From: Heliobacterium chlorum
GTDB taxonomy: Bacteria; Bacillota; Desulfitobacteriia; Heliobacteriales; Heliobacteriaceae
Assembly (NCBI RefSeq): GCF_014502795.1
Contig: NZ_JACVHF010000015.1
Coordinates: 27,931-91,930 of the forward strand
Direction of reading: 5' to 3'
Length of the DNA: 64,000 nt
Made by a program: the position numbers and the translations under genes. This document shows positions 34,016 through 42,034 of the stretch, piece by piece (the stretch's first letter is position 1; each line of letters starts with the position of its first letter). A model generated the notes under the pieces. The model saw only the letters and a list, made by a program, of their open reading frames with translations. It was not told where the DNA came from and made no database searches.

Positions 34016-34594
34016 TTACGACGCATCGTATCCCTTTAAGATTCGTAACGCAGCTTCTTTCGTTGAAATGCGATGGTTCATGGCATATCGTTGTAAAATC
34101 CGGTGTGCTTCCTCCTCGTTGATTCGCAGCTTTTCAATCAGCTTTCGTTTGGCCTGGTTGACGATCTTCCGTTTTTCTAAGGCTTCTTTAAGTTCGACTA
34201 CCTCTCGTGCTAAGCGAGCTTCTCGGATATAGTGGGTATGGGCTGTAATCACCGAAGCCAAAAGAGCTTCTTCACGAACAGGCCGAATCAAAGGCTCAAA
34301 GAGCCACGTTTCCAACGTTTTTTGAACATGTCCTAACTGGGTATATGGGGTGAGCAAAACAGCAGCCCCCAATTTTTCTTCTTGACACAGTTTAGCCAGT
34401 TCCAAGCCGTCCAAGCCGGGCAACTGGAGTTCAATGATCACTACGTCAGGCAATAAGGAGTGAAGGGCGCGAAGAGCAGCCATCCCATCTGAAGCTTCAC
34501 CAACGACTAAAGCACCGTGCCGGTTGAGGGTTTCCTTCATTTTATCTCTAAGTGGCCCGGCCGGAGTTGCAAGAAAGATGCGTAAACCGTTCAA
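34016..34594 (-). CDS. ANTAR response regulator with degenerate receiver
   Basis: The product has 192 residues from TTG after GGGGAGGG. Residues 1-120 have the receiver fold (LRIFLATPAGPLRDKMKETL, PDVVIIELQLPGLDG, LIRPVREEAL). However, the phospho-acceptor Asp position reads Glu (IIELQLP), the acidic pair after strand 1 reads Ala-Thr, and the conserved Lys before Pro reads Arg. A coiled coil leads to ANTAR (about 130-190): KLIEKLRINEEEAHRILQRY. ANTAR domains bind paired hairpins in RNA and stop termination. The changes suggest phosphorylation-independent or constitutively active control. No ANTAR target hairpin pair was recognised nearby. Confidence 0.85.
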   Translation of the reverse strand: MNGLRIFLATPAGPLRDKMKETLNRHGALVVGEASDGMAALRALHSLLPDVVIIELQLPGLDGLELAKLCQEEKLGAAVLLTPYTQLGHVQKTLETWLFEPLIRPVREEALLASVITAHTHYIREARLAREVVELKEALEKRKIVNQAKRKLIEKLRINEEEAHRILQRYAMNHRISTKEAALRILKGYDAS

Positions 34595-34807
34595 ATGCGC
34601 TTCCCTCCCCGGCTAAATAAAAAAGCATTTCCCTACGAGTACCAACGGCACACGAAAAGAAACGCCTTCGTCTCATCAGGACGTCATTGTCCCACAAGTT
34701 GAAGTATACCTTGTTAAACCTTTTTCAGCAAGATGTTATTTTTCCTACTGAAATTCGATATTTCTTACGATGTTTATTGCTACATCTATCGTACACCGAT
34801 GGAAACG

Positions 34808-35767
34808 TTAGCGATGATAACGCAGGAATCCTCCGCAGGAAATAATCTCGACACCCTGGGCTTCCAGACCATCCATCAGTAAATTAAGCCCCAAGGAATC
34901 ACAGGCCATATGTCCGGCGATGACCACTCTGAGATGGAACTCTAACGCTTTTTTTCGCTGAGCCTCTGGAAGATGCATACAGACCATAGTACCGACACCA
35001 GCTTTGACGAGAGCTTCAATAGACTGTTCAGGTCCTGAAGTTCCTCCATTCATTTTTACGTAGATTCTCCCCGATTTATCCCTATTTTTTCCAGAGATCA
35101 CTTGGGGGACCATCCCGTAAGTAGCCGCCATATGGAACTCGGGCAAATCGAGAAGAGCGTCTATAACGTCTTGAACTTGACTATTCACACCGAGACGGTC
35201 CTCAGAAAGAAACTCTGTAAGATACTTCTGAACCTGGTTGTCTGCCGGAGAATGCACACAAAGAAATGGTATGCCTAATAAGCGCGCTAAGTCTACATTC
35301 TTTTGATGGTTGCCCGGTAAGACGGAACGGCGAACCTCATTCATTCGTTCGTTCAGCAGCGATTCGGCTACATTCACCGGCACGCCGGCTGCCGCCAAGA
35401 GATCCTCCTGCACTTTCATCACTTGATAAAGTTGAATCAAGCCTCTTCCTTCCGGGTGATGAGCGATAACCAAATCTATCGATTGTCCCTGTTGCCGCCA
35501 TCGATCAGCGAGAAGCAATTCAGCACCGTCGATATCGATGCCAACGAGGGCTCGACGGATTTCCTGGATTCTTTTTCCATAGAGAAGCTGACTGTCTCCG
35601 TATGGATTAGACCATTGACCATCATCAGCGAGTTTGACTGCTTTGTTCTTGCTTACAGTGATCGCTTTCTTTCGTTCTTCTGCGAGGGCTTTTAACTCTT
35701 CCCGGGAACGTGGATCCGCCTCGATGCCTTTCTCAATTAGCCAGTCAAAAAGTGCTCCCAGTTGCAT
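34808..35767 (-). CDS. NIF3-like family protein
   Basis: The product has 319 residues from ATG after GGAAAGGA. LVIAHHPEGRG is the metal-binding HHP region of NIF3/YbgI proteins, followed by IPFLCVHSPADN and, near the end, VVIAGHMACDSLG, supplying further His and Asp ligands. The family forms ring-shaped hexamers with a dinuclear metal site and uncertain function. A long helical N-terminus (EADPRSREELKALAEERKKA) is an addition found in clostridial versions. A 35-residue zinc-ribbon gene lies 57 bp upstream in the same direction. Confidence 0.78.
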   Translation of the reverse strand: MQLGALFDWLIEKGIEADPRSREELKALAEERKKAITVSKNKAVKLADDGQWSNPYGDSQLLYGKRIQEIRRALVGIDIDGAELLLADRWRQQGQSIDLVIAHHPEGRGLIQLYQVMKVQEDLLAAAGVPVNVAESLLNERMNEVRRSVLPGNHQKNVDLARLLGIPFLCVHSPADNQVQKYLTEFLSEDRLGVNSQVQDVIDALLDLPEFHMAATYGMVPQVISGKNRDKSGRIYVKMNGGTSGPEQSIEALVKAGVGTMVCMHLPEAQRKKALEFHLRVVIAGHMACDSLGLNLLMDGLEAQGVEIISCGGFLRYHR

Positions 35768-35824
35768 ATATCCATCGTTCCTTTCCCAAATAAAAAGACC
35801 GGTCGATGCCGACCGGTCACCGCA

Positions 35825-35932
35825 TTATTGCGCGTCTTCGCAATGATGTCCAGGTTCAGGGATTTCGCTGCCGCAATTGCAGCAGTTACCGTACTGAGCC
35901 ACATCGGCACCACAGTAAGAGCACCATTCCAT
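35825..35932 (-). CDS. 35-residue zinc-ribbon protein
   Basis: The frame reads MEWCSYCGADVAQYGNCCNC and then GSEIPEPGHHCEDAQ. Cysteines are paired as CSYC and CCNC, with HHC near the end, enough to bind one zinc. It precedes the NIF3-like gene and could be co-transcribed. No close family is recognised. Confidence 0.65.
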   Translation of the reverse strand: MEWCSYCGADVAQYGNCCNCGSEIPEPGHHCEDAQ

Positions 35933-36077
35933 GTCGGACACCCCCCTGGAAAATTGGTAGGTAAATGTCTTCCCTCTATCATTCTATTCGCGAGAGACAT
36001 AGAAAACCCTTCCGATTTTCAGGGGGTTTGTTAATTTTGTGTATTCTTTTTATCAATTCTGTATATCCCTTTTGCCT

Positions 36078-36797
36078 TTAACCTCGTAACAAGGCTAGCA
36101 TATTTTCCATTTCCGATACTTTACGCCGCTCCTCTTCCACGATATGAGCCACACAACTTTCAATCATTCGCAACTGCCGCTCATCAAACATAGCAATCAA
36201 CCGCTCAAGACGTATTTTCTTATCGTTGATTCGTAGAATATTGACCGAGTCGCCTGACTTTAATGCAGATGTGTTGGCTTCGTCTGTATCGATGTGCAGT
36301 TCCGTGTGAGTATTTTCGGAAGAAACTCGGACGACAACATGGTCAAAGACAAGGCTTCTGGGGCCGGGAACGACGACAATGGCATAATCCTTATGGGAAA
36401 ACCCCAACTCTTCGGCGTCATCCACGGTCATGTGGATGTGGCGCATGGCGATGATTAAGCCCTCTTGAAGATGAACTTCCCCTTTAGGGCCGATAATCCG
36501 AATGGCCTCGCTACCTTCAAGATCCCCCGACAGACGTATGGGCGGTTGTAAGCCTAGTTTGACACTATCGGTCGCAGTGACTTCTACTTGACTTTGCGGA
36601 CGAGTCGGACCGATGATGGCTACCTTATCCAATACTCCTTTTGGCCCGCACAGTTGAACCCGTTCTTCACAGACATACTGAGTAGGTATGGATAATTGGC
36701 GCTTCGGCGTAAGGGTGTATCCCTCTCCAAATAAAGCAGCCACATGTTCGTCTGTCAAATGAACATGTCTGGCAGATACTCCTATGGATATGAGCAA
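36078..36797 (-). CDS. pduL: Phosphate propanoyltransferase-like phosphotransacylase (PduL)
   Basis: The start chosen is TTG at 36797, eight bases from GGGAGAG, so the protein begins LISIGVSARHVHLTDEHV as in the family. The 239 residues hold two PduL repeats with zinc-binding His motifs (RHVHLT, MRHIHMT) and the LGVP-type strand FDHVVVRVSS. PduL exchanges acyl groups between CoA and phosphate, as an alternative to Pta. The last 35 residues (MIESCVAHIVEEERRKVSEM) are an extra coiled helix instead of the microcompartment-targeting N-terminus; no microcompartment genes are nearby, so a housekeeping acetate-forming role is likelier. Confidence 0.88.
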   Translation of the reverse strand: MLISIGVSARHVHLTDEHVAALFGEGYTLTPKRQLSIPTQYVCEERVQLCGPKGVLDKVAIIGPTRPQSQVEVTATDSVKLGLQPPIRLSGDLEGSEAIRIIGPKGEVHLQEGLIIAMRHIHMTVDDAEELGFSHKDYAIVVVPGPRSLVFDHVVVRVSSENTHTELHIDTDEANTSALKSGDSVNILRINDKKIRLERLIAMFDERQLRMIESCVAHIVEEERRKVSEMENMLALLRG

Positions 36798-36885
36798 CAG
36801 TATCACTCTCCCATTCAGCCCCACTATTTCTCATTTTATCATAAGGCTGATGGGAGGTTAACTAACCGGACGGATTTTTGAAAAA

Positions 36886-36918
36886 ACTGCAGGGGAAGCG
36901 CTGCTTCAGCCCTGCAGT
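36886..36918 (-). terminator. Terminator after ypeB
   Basis: ACTGCAGGG-loop-CCCTGCAGT with an A run on the plus strand, i.e. T run on the minus strand. Confidence 0.8.
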
Positions 36919-36930
36919 TATTAAAACTCC

Positions 36931-38442
36931 CTAGAAAATAAATTTACCAGCGTTTGTCGTTTCGACACGTAAGATTTTTTCTTCCCGGCCGTTCTGAGCA
37001 TTAATATAGACGAGGTAATTCATATTTTCCCGGGTGGCATTGAATTCCCAGCAGAGAATCTCTTGATAGTTGTCTTTAGCCAGCAAGACTAGTTTATCTC
37101 CGGTTACAGCCACTTGCGAAGAAACTCGTTTGCGAGCATCGTCACGGCTGATGGTCGGTTGAGAAAGGTTGCGGTTATGATGGAAAGTCAAATAGGCTGT
37201 GCCGTCATAGCCGATGACTTCTTTATCGTCCATGGCGACTCGCACTTTTACCTTATCCGGATAAAGACTGACATTTCCTTCTTTCGGAACGACAGTGACA
37301 ACAGCAATATTTTGGTATTCTTCAACGGTGGTCACTTCAAAGTTGTTAAATCCACGGCGAGCTAGATAGTCTCTAGCTACAGCGGCTGCATCATCGCGGG
37401 TGATCGTTGGCGTTCCAACCGGTCTGTCTTTCAGCATATAGATGACGTGACCACCGGTCTTGGAAATGTCCATGTTGATTTTATTTTGGTTGGGATTGTC
37501 CTTGGCCACTACAGAAATGCCGTAAGAGGGGATCGCTGCTTTTCCTTCACCGGTCACGTTGATTTGATGGCCTTGTAAGTATGGTTGACCGATCCAGGAT
37601 TGGGCGATTTGCACGGCTTGTTCTTGGGTGATCTGTCCACTCCCGAGGCCGCGGGGTGTGATTTTAATCTGCTCTGAATATCTCCCGTCATACTCTACCG
37701 GAGAGTACTTTTGCAGTTCCGTCTCGACGAATTGAAAATTGGCCAAAACGGGAGGGGCTTGTGTTTCCGTTTCTTGACCAGCGACAGTGAATAAGACCTT
37801 ATTCCAAAGGCGATCATACCATGCGGTTTGCTGCTTAGATCCTTTTTGTTCCTGCATGCGAGCTTGTCGTTGCAGGTCGACCCAGGTAAGTTTGCGCGTG
37901 GTTAACTGTTCACCCATTTTATTCAGTTCATCCCGGAGAAAAGCCGTCTGCTTATGGAGGTCGCGAATCTTGCTTTGTTCCTCTGTCGTCAGAGAAGTAT
38001 TGGCGTCCACCTTACGCTCCGCTAGATTTTGCGAAAAGTCTCCCACTGTATTCACAAACTGATTTGTCCGCGATAACAGCAGGGTCGCTAGAGGGAGTTG
38101 CCCCATATTGGCCGATGCCTGCGTAGCTTGACGAGAGACTTCGGTAAGACCGGTCACCGCTTGGTTCGTTGAGTTCGAGGCCATGAGACGGGACATCTCA
38201 AGTTCCATATTGTTTACATTCGTCGATAATTCATTAAAGGATCGCTGGTAATGGTTCTCTGTGGCCATCCGAAACGCTTGGTTTTGTACGTACTGGTTAT
38301 ATCCCAGATATCCAAAAAGTGCCGTGGTCACACCGAGCACTCCAGCTAAGAAACCCAAGCCGTTTCTCGATTTGCGCAGATCGGCCACTTGATCCCGTTG
38401 TCTTTCGATCGTCTCATGAGGTTCTTTGAATTCGTGGGTCAA
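36931..38442 (-). CDS. ypeB: Germination protein YpeB
   Basis: The product has 503 residues. One membrane helix lies near the N-terminus (GLGFLAGVLGVTTALFGYLGY), then a helical region (to about 225) and PepSY-type repeats (QAVQIAQSWIGQPYL, DAAAVARDYLARRGF, DDARKRVSSQVAV). It is the second gene of the sleB-ypeB pair. YpeB is needed to place or stabilise SleB in the spore, and cortex breakdown in germination depends on both. It is about 50 residues longer than the B. subtilis protein. Confidence 0.95.
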   Translation of the reverse strand: MTHEFKEPHETIERQRDQVADLRKSRNGLGFLAGVLGVTTALFGYLGYNQYVQNQAFRMATENHYQRSFNELSTNVNNMELEMSRLMASNSTNQAVTGLTEVSRQATQASANMGQLPLATLLLSRTNQFVNTVGDFSQNLAERKVDANTSLTTEEQSKIRDLHKQTAFLRDELNKMGEQLTTRKLTWVDLQRQARMQEQKGSKQQTAWYDRLWNKVLFTVAGQETETQAPPVLANFQFVETELQKYSPVEYDGRYSEQIKITPRGLGSGQITQEQAVQIAQSWIGQPYLQGHQINVTGEGKAAIPSYGISVVAKDNPNQNKINMDISKTGGHVIYMLKDRPVGTPTITRDDAAAVARDYLARRGFNNFEVTTVEEYQNIAVVTVVPKEGNVSLYPDKVKVRVAMDDKEVIGYDGTAYLTFHHNRNLSQPTISRDDARKRVSSQVAVTGDKLVLLAKDNYQEILCWEFNATRENMNYLVYINAQNGREEKILRVETTNAGKFIF

Positions 38443-38496
38443 ATTCTACACTTCCCTTCCCAAAACGAGTAGCCCAATCGTAATGAGTGTTGAGTT

Positions 38497-39009
38497 TTAC
38501 TTTGCAAAATAGTGTTTTCCAATGGTTTTCACGACAGGACGGCTCCAGATCCATTGACTGGTTGCAGTCGCGGGATTCCAATAATAGATGCAACCGCCCG
38601 TTGGATCCCACCCGGCGAGAGCATCGCGGGCAGCCTTGACAGCCGAGGCGTCTTCTGGCATTGGTGTCCATATCTGTCCGTCATCGACAGCCGTAAAAGC
38701 ACCGGGTTGAAAAATAACGCCGTTTACGGAATTGGGAAACGATGGATGCTTAGAACGGTTAAGGATGACAGCACCGACAGCCACTTGGCCTTCATAAGGC
38801 TCTCCCCGAGCTTCTCCGTGAATGGCTCGGGCGAGCATCTGCACCTCTCCCTGTCTTGGATGACCGTCCCCTCCTTGCGCTTCAGCGACAGCCGGGGGAA
38901 GGACCGTCTTCTCGCTCTCTGTCCAATCATGATGAGTCCATCCATGCCAGCAAATAACCCCGACAGAGAGTGCAAAGAGGATGCCTTTTAGGCGTTTGAG
39001 GTATCTCAC
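38497..39009 (-). CDS. sleB: Spore cortex-lytic enzyme SleB, short form
   Basis: The product has 170 residues from GTG after GGAGGGGAG. After an N-terminal hydrophobic segment (GILFALSVGVICWHGW) comes the hydrolase-2 domain: LARAIHGEARGEPYEGQVAV with the catalytic Glu, GAVILNRSKHPSFPNS, then CIYYWNPATATSQW. SleB is a lytic transglycosylase acting on the muramic-lactam cortex. The usual N-terminal peptidoglycan-binding domain is missing, so targeting may depend more on YpeB, whose gene follows by 54 bp. Confidence 0.93.
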   Translation of the reverse strand: MRYLKRLKGILFALSVGVICWHGWTHHDWTESEKTVLPPAVAEAQGGDGHPRQGEVQMLARAIHGEARGEPYEGQVAVGAVILNRSKHPSFPNSVNGVIFQPGAFTAVDDGQIWTPMPEDASAVKAARDALAGWDPTGGCIYYWNPATATSQWIWSRPVVKTIGKHYFAK

Positions 39010-39079
39010 AAATCTCCCCTCCCTTTATTCCTTTCCGCCCTATTTTTTGCTTTTGTTCACTCCCTATACACAAAACGCA

Positions 39080-39113
39080 AAAAACCCCGAACCGTATACA
39101 GGTCCGGGGTTTT
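39080..39113. terminator. Bidirectional terminator
   Basis: AAAACCCCGGA-like arm with TCCGGGGTTTT; it lies between sleB and the PAS/AAA+ regulator gene. Confidence 0.8.
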
Positions 39114-39129
39114 ACTCCGACGAGAGGAA

Positions 39130-40848
39130 TTATTCGCTGATGTTGTATTTCGTCAATTTTTGATACAGGCCGGCTCGAGATATGCCCAACATTTGAGCCG
39201 CTTGCACCTTATTTCCGTTTGTCTGTGCTAACGACTGCAATATAGCGGCTTTCTCCGTCTGCTCCAATAAGGATTGCAGATTTTGCTGCTGCAAAGAAAT
39301 GTCGTCGTTTTTTGTGAATTTCTGCAAATAAATGGGTAGGTGACAGACGTCGATCATTTCTCCTTTGACCACATCATAGGTTCGTTCAAACACCGAGGCA
39401 AACTCTCGGACGTTACCGGGCCAATGATAGTTGTACAGGACGGTCATCGCTTCCCGGGTGAGTCCTTGTACGTTTACGCCGAATTCCTTGTTGAACTGGT
39501 GAACGAAGGCCGATACCAGTTCCGGAATATCTTCTTTTCGATCGCGTAAGGGCGGAATAAAGAGGCTCACCACATTGAGACGGTTGTATAGATCTTCACG
39601 GAAAGTTCCTTTTTTAACGAGTTCCTCCAGGTGACGATTCGTTGAGACGATGAGCCGTATATCGACCACACAAGGCCCTTCCGGTCCATCCATGATGGGC
39701 AGCTGCCCCTGCAAGATGCGCATCAGCCGGGCTTGAACGGCTGGCGGCATATCGCCGATATCGGTGATGTGCAGCGTTCCGTGATGAGCTAAGCGAATCT
39801 TACCGGGAATTCCGCCATCAAAACCGTTCGTGCCGCCAAATATCTCTAGCTCCAACGCTTCCGGTCCAAGTCCACTGCAGCTGATTTGAATAAAAGGCCC
39901 TGATTTTCGTTCCGATTCAAGGTGAATAGCGTGAGCAAGAAGCTGTTTGCCTGTACCGCTTTCGCCGCGCAACAGTACCGTAGAATCACTCCGAGCCACC
40001 CGCTGGGCCGTTTCTTTCAACATGCGGATCGCGTAGCTTTCTCCGATAATCGCTTCAAGACTGTACCGGGCGCCGCGAAACTTTTGCAGTTCCACCTTAT
40101 AGTAATTCAACTCGTTTTGCAAGGAATTGATCTTGTTAGCCAACGCGTTTAGCTCATTCACGTTCTTAAACATAACCTTGCCAACGGCACCGACCACTTG
40201 TCCATCTTTGACGATGGGAATGCGCATCGCCACAAAATCTCGTTCCCCTGTATGCTGCAGTTCACCTACCTCGGCCTGGCCTGTCTTTAAGACCACATGT
40301 AGGCGTGTGTTCTCAATCGCTTCATCGACAGGTTTTCCGAGCAGGTCGGACTCTTCAAAACCGAGGGAATCACAGTAGGCCTTGTTGACCATGGTGATAA
40401 TCCCTTCATTGTTTACGACCATAATCCCATCGTAAGCGTTCTCCAAGACCGTTTCTAAGGTGCTTTTTAGCTCTTTGACGCGGTTAAGCTCTTCGACGAT
40501 CGATTCGATCTCTGTGACATCTTGAAAGATCGCCACGGCACCGACCATCCGTTGTTTTCGGATAATCGGAGTCAAGTTGAGGACGAAGGTTCTTTCATTA
40601 TATGTATACCGAAGGCCAGTCATTGATTGCCCTGTCTGAATGATCTGGCGTAATTTGGACTGCGGGGCCACTTGCTCAATCGGCAGACCCATGGCCTCAC
40701 GCACATCCTTACCGAAGACCTTGGAAGCCGCTTTATTGAACACCCGGACGATACCTTCGTGATCGGTGGCGATTATCGGGTTATGTAACGCGTTGATGAT
40801 GGCGACCCAGTTAAACAATTGGCTGACGATCTCTTCACGTTCGGACAT
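39130..40848 (-). CDS. PAS-PAS-AAA+-Fis transcriptional regulator lacking GAFTGA
   Basis: The product has 572 residues. PAS domains lie at about 12-115 and 130-240, then a coiled linker. The sigma-54 activator-type AAA+ domain follows at about 265-490 (Walker [32 protein letters not shown] sensor region). A Fis helix-turn-helix ([20 protein letters not shown]) ends it. The GAFTGA loop is replaced by [11 protein letters not shown], and Walker B, normally LDEIG, reads ITDIG. Such proteins (TyrR-like) cannot remodel sigma-54 holoenzyme and usually regulate other promoters. It resembles regulators of fermentation or amino-acid pathways; the target is unknown. Confidence 0.88.
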   Translation of the reverse strand: MSEREEIVSQLFNWVAIINALHNPIIATDHEGIVRVFNKAASKVFGKDVREAMGLPIEQVAPQSKLRQIIQTGQSMTGLRYTYNERTFVLNLTPIIRKQRMVGAVAIFQDVTEIESIVEELNRVKELKSTLETVLENAYDGIMVVNNEGIITMVNKAYCDSLGFEESDLLGKPVDEAIENTRLHVVLKTGQAEVGELQHTGERDFVAMRIPIVKDGQVVGAVGKVMFKNVNELNALANKINSLQNELNYYKVELQKFRGARYSLEAIIGESYAIRMLKETAQRVARSDSTVLLRGESGTGKQLLAHAIHLESERKSGPFIQISCSGLGPEALELEIFGGTNGFDGGIPGKIRLAHHGTLHITDIGDMPPAVQARLMRILQGQLPIMDGPEGPCVVDIRLIVSTNRHLEELVKKGTFREDLYNRLNVVSLFIPPLRDRKEDIPELVSAFVHQFNKEFGVNVQGLTREAMTVLYNYHWPGNVREFASVFERTYDVVKGEMIDVCHLPIYLQKFTKNDDISLQQQNLQSLLEQTEKAAILQSLAQTNGNKVQAAQMLGISRAGLYQKLTKYNISE

Positions 40849-41048
40849 TCATCTAACTCCTCGGATTTTTTGTCAATTCTGATGATTCTACATATTGCGT
40901 TGTTTTCCTTCTTAGACAGAAAAAAGTTTAGACATAAGCTAAACAATCTTGTCGAAGATTTCGGATGTTGGAATTCTGTCCACGGCCTCCCTCTAGAGGA
41001 AGAAAGATCATCATGACACCTTTTGGACAAGGTCGGTATAATGAAAGA

Positions 41049-41197
41049 GCTCGTACAAAGCCGAATCCCGCTAGGGTACGGAGGAACCGCAGTCGTTCAG
41101 ACTGTCGCTGTCAGCGTTCTTGTTGACAGCAGGGGTGAATCTTCTCAGGAAGAGGGCCTACCTTTTCGGCCTAACCCGTCAGCTAACTCCGGAGGCT
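41049..41197 (+). promoter_or_regulatory. c-di-AMP (ydaO/yuaA) riboswitch
   Basis: The conserved blocks occur in order: CCGAATCCCGCTAGGGTACG, GGAGGAACC, GGGGTGAATC, GGCCTAACCCGTCAGCTAAC, TCCGGAGGC. This class switches off downstream genes when c-di-AMP is high and most often precedes cell-wall hydrolases, as here. It ends 19 bp before the start codon, so control may be at translation or at an overlapping hairpin. Confidence 0.85.
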
Positions 41198-41215
41198 AAT
41201 GGAAAGGATGGTAAA

Positions 41216-41971
41216 ATGATTCGCAGTTTCTCTCTTCGCCATGGTCTTCTTGCCTTTGCTTTGACCCTTCTGTTCTCGGGTGCCTTTGGTGTCGCTCCCG
41301 CCCATGCCTGGCAGTATACGGTGCAGCCTGGAGACAATCTCTATTCCTTGGGACAACGGTTCGGTCTTCCCTGGCAACTTATTCAAGGGGCGAACAATGT
41401 TGACCCAAACAACTTGAATTCGGGAAAAGTTCTCGCTATTCCCGATGTATTCACCTACACCGTGCGCCAGGGTGATTCTCTCTTCACCATCGCCAACCGT
41501 TTTGGATCAGCTGAATGGGCGATTCAGCAATTGAATGGACTCTCTTCCAGTTCCATCAATGCAGGTCAAATCGTGAAAGTCCCCACGGGCATCAGTCGTC
41601 AAGCTAATAAAGGGGTCAATCCCGCTGACGCAGATCTTTTAGCACGGCTGATCGAGGCAGAAGCTTCCGGAGAGCCTTACAAAGGGAAAGTGGCTGTTGG
41701 TGCGGTTGTACTCAATCGCATGAAAAGCGGGTTATTCCCAAGAACTATCGCCGGCGTTATCTACGATAAGTGGCAGTTTGAGCCGGTACAAAACGGTACC
41801 ATCAACGAACCGGCCAGCAGCGATTCTGTGAAAGCCGCCTGGGACGCTTTATCCGGTTGGGATCCGTCGAGCGGTTCGCTCTACTTTTTCAACCCTGGAA
41901 AAACGTCCGATTCTTGGATGCGACAACGGTCTATCATCACCACCATCGGCAATCACGTATTCTCTATGTAG
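41216..41971 (+). CDS. LysM-LysM-SleB-type cell wall hydrolase
   Basis: The ATG at 41216 follows AAAGGATGG; earlier codons lie in the riboswitch. The 251 residues have a signal peptide ending at AHA (about 31). Two LysM domains follow (YTVQPGDNLYSLGQRFG, YTVRQGDSLFTIANRFG), then a SleB/CwlJ hydrolase-2 domain with LLARLIEAEASGEPYKGKVA, VLNRMKSGLFP and SLYFFNPGKTSDSW. The domain is paralogous to SleB at 38.5 kb. Under the c-di-AMP switch it is expected to act in wall remodelling linked to osmotic or growth state, rather than only in germination. Confidence 0.92.
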   Translation: MIRSFSLRHGLLAFALTLLFSGAFGVAPAHAWQYTVQPGDNLYSLGQRFGLPWQLIQGANNVDPNNLNSGKVLAIPDVFTYTVRQGDSLFTIANRFGSAEWAIQQLNGLSSSSINAGQIVKVPTGISRQANKGVNPADADLLARLIEAEASGEPYKGKVAVGAVVLNRMKSGLFPRTIAGVIYDKWQFEPVQNGTINEPASSDSVKAAWDALSGWDPSSGSLYFFNPGKTSDSWMRQRSIITTIGNHVFSM

Positions 41972-41989
41972 AGACGTAAAGCAAAAGGC

Positions 41990-42034
41990 AAAACCCTCCA
42001 TCTCGGCTTCTTCTGCCGAGATGGAGGGTTTTTT
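41990..42034. terminator. Long bidirectional terminator
   Basis: AAAACCCTCCATCTCGGC pairs fully with GCCGAGATGGAGGGTTTT, between the hydrolase and bshC; it overlaps the bshC stop. Confidence 0.93.
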
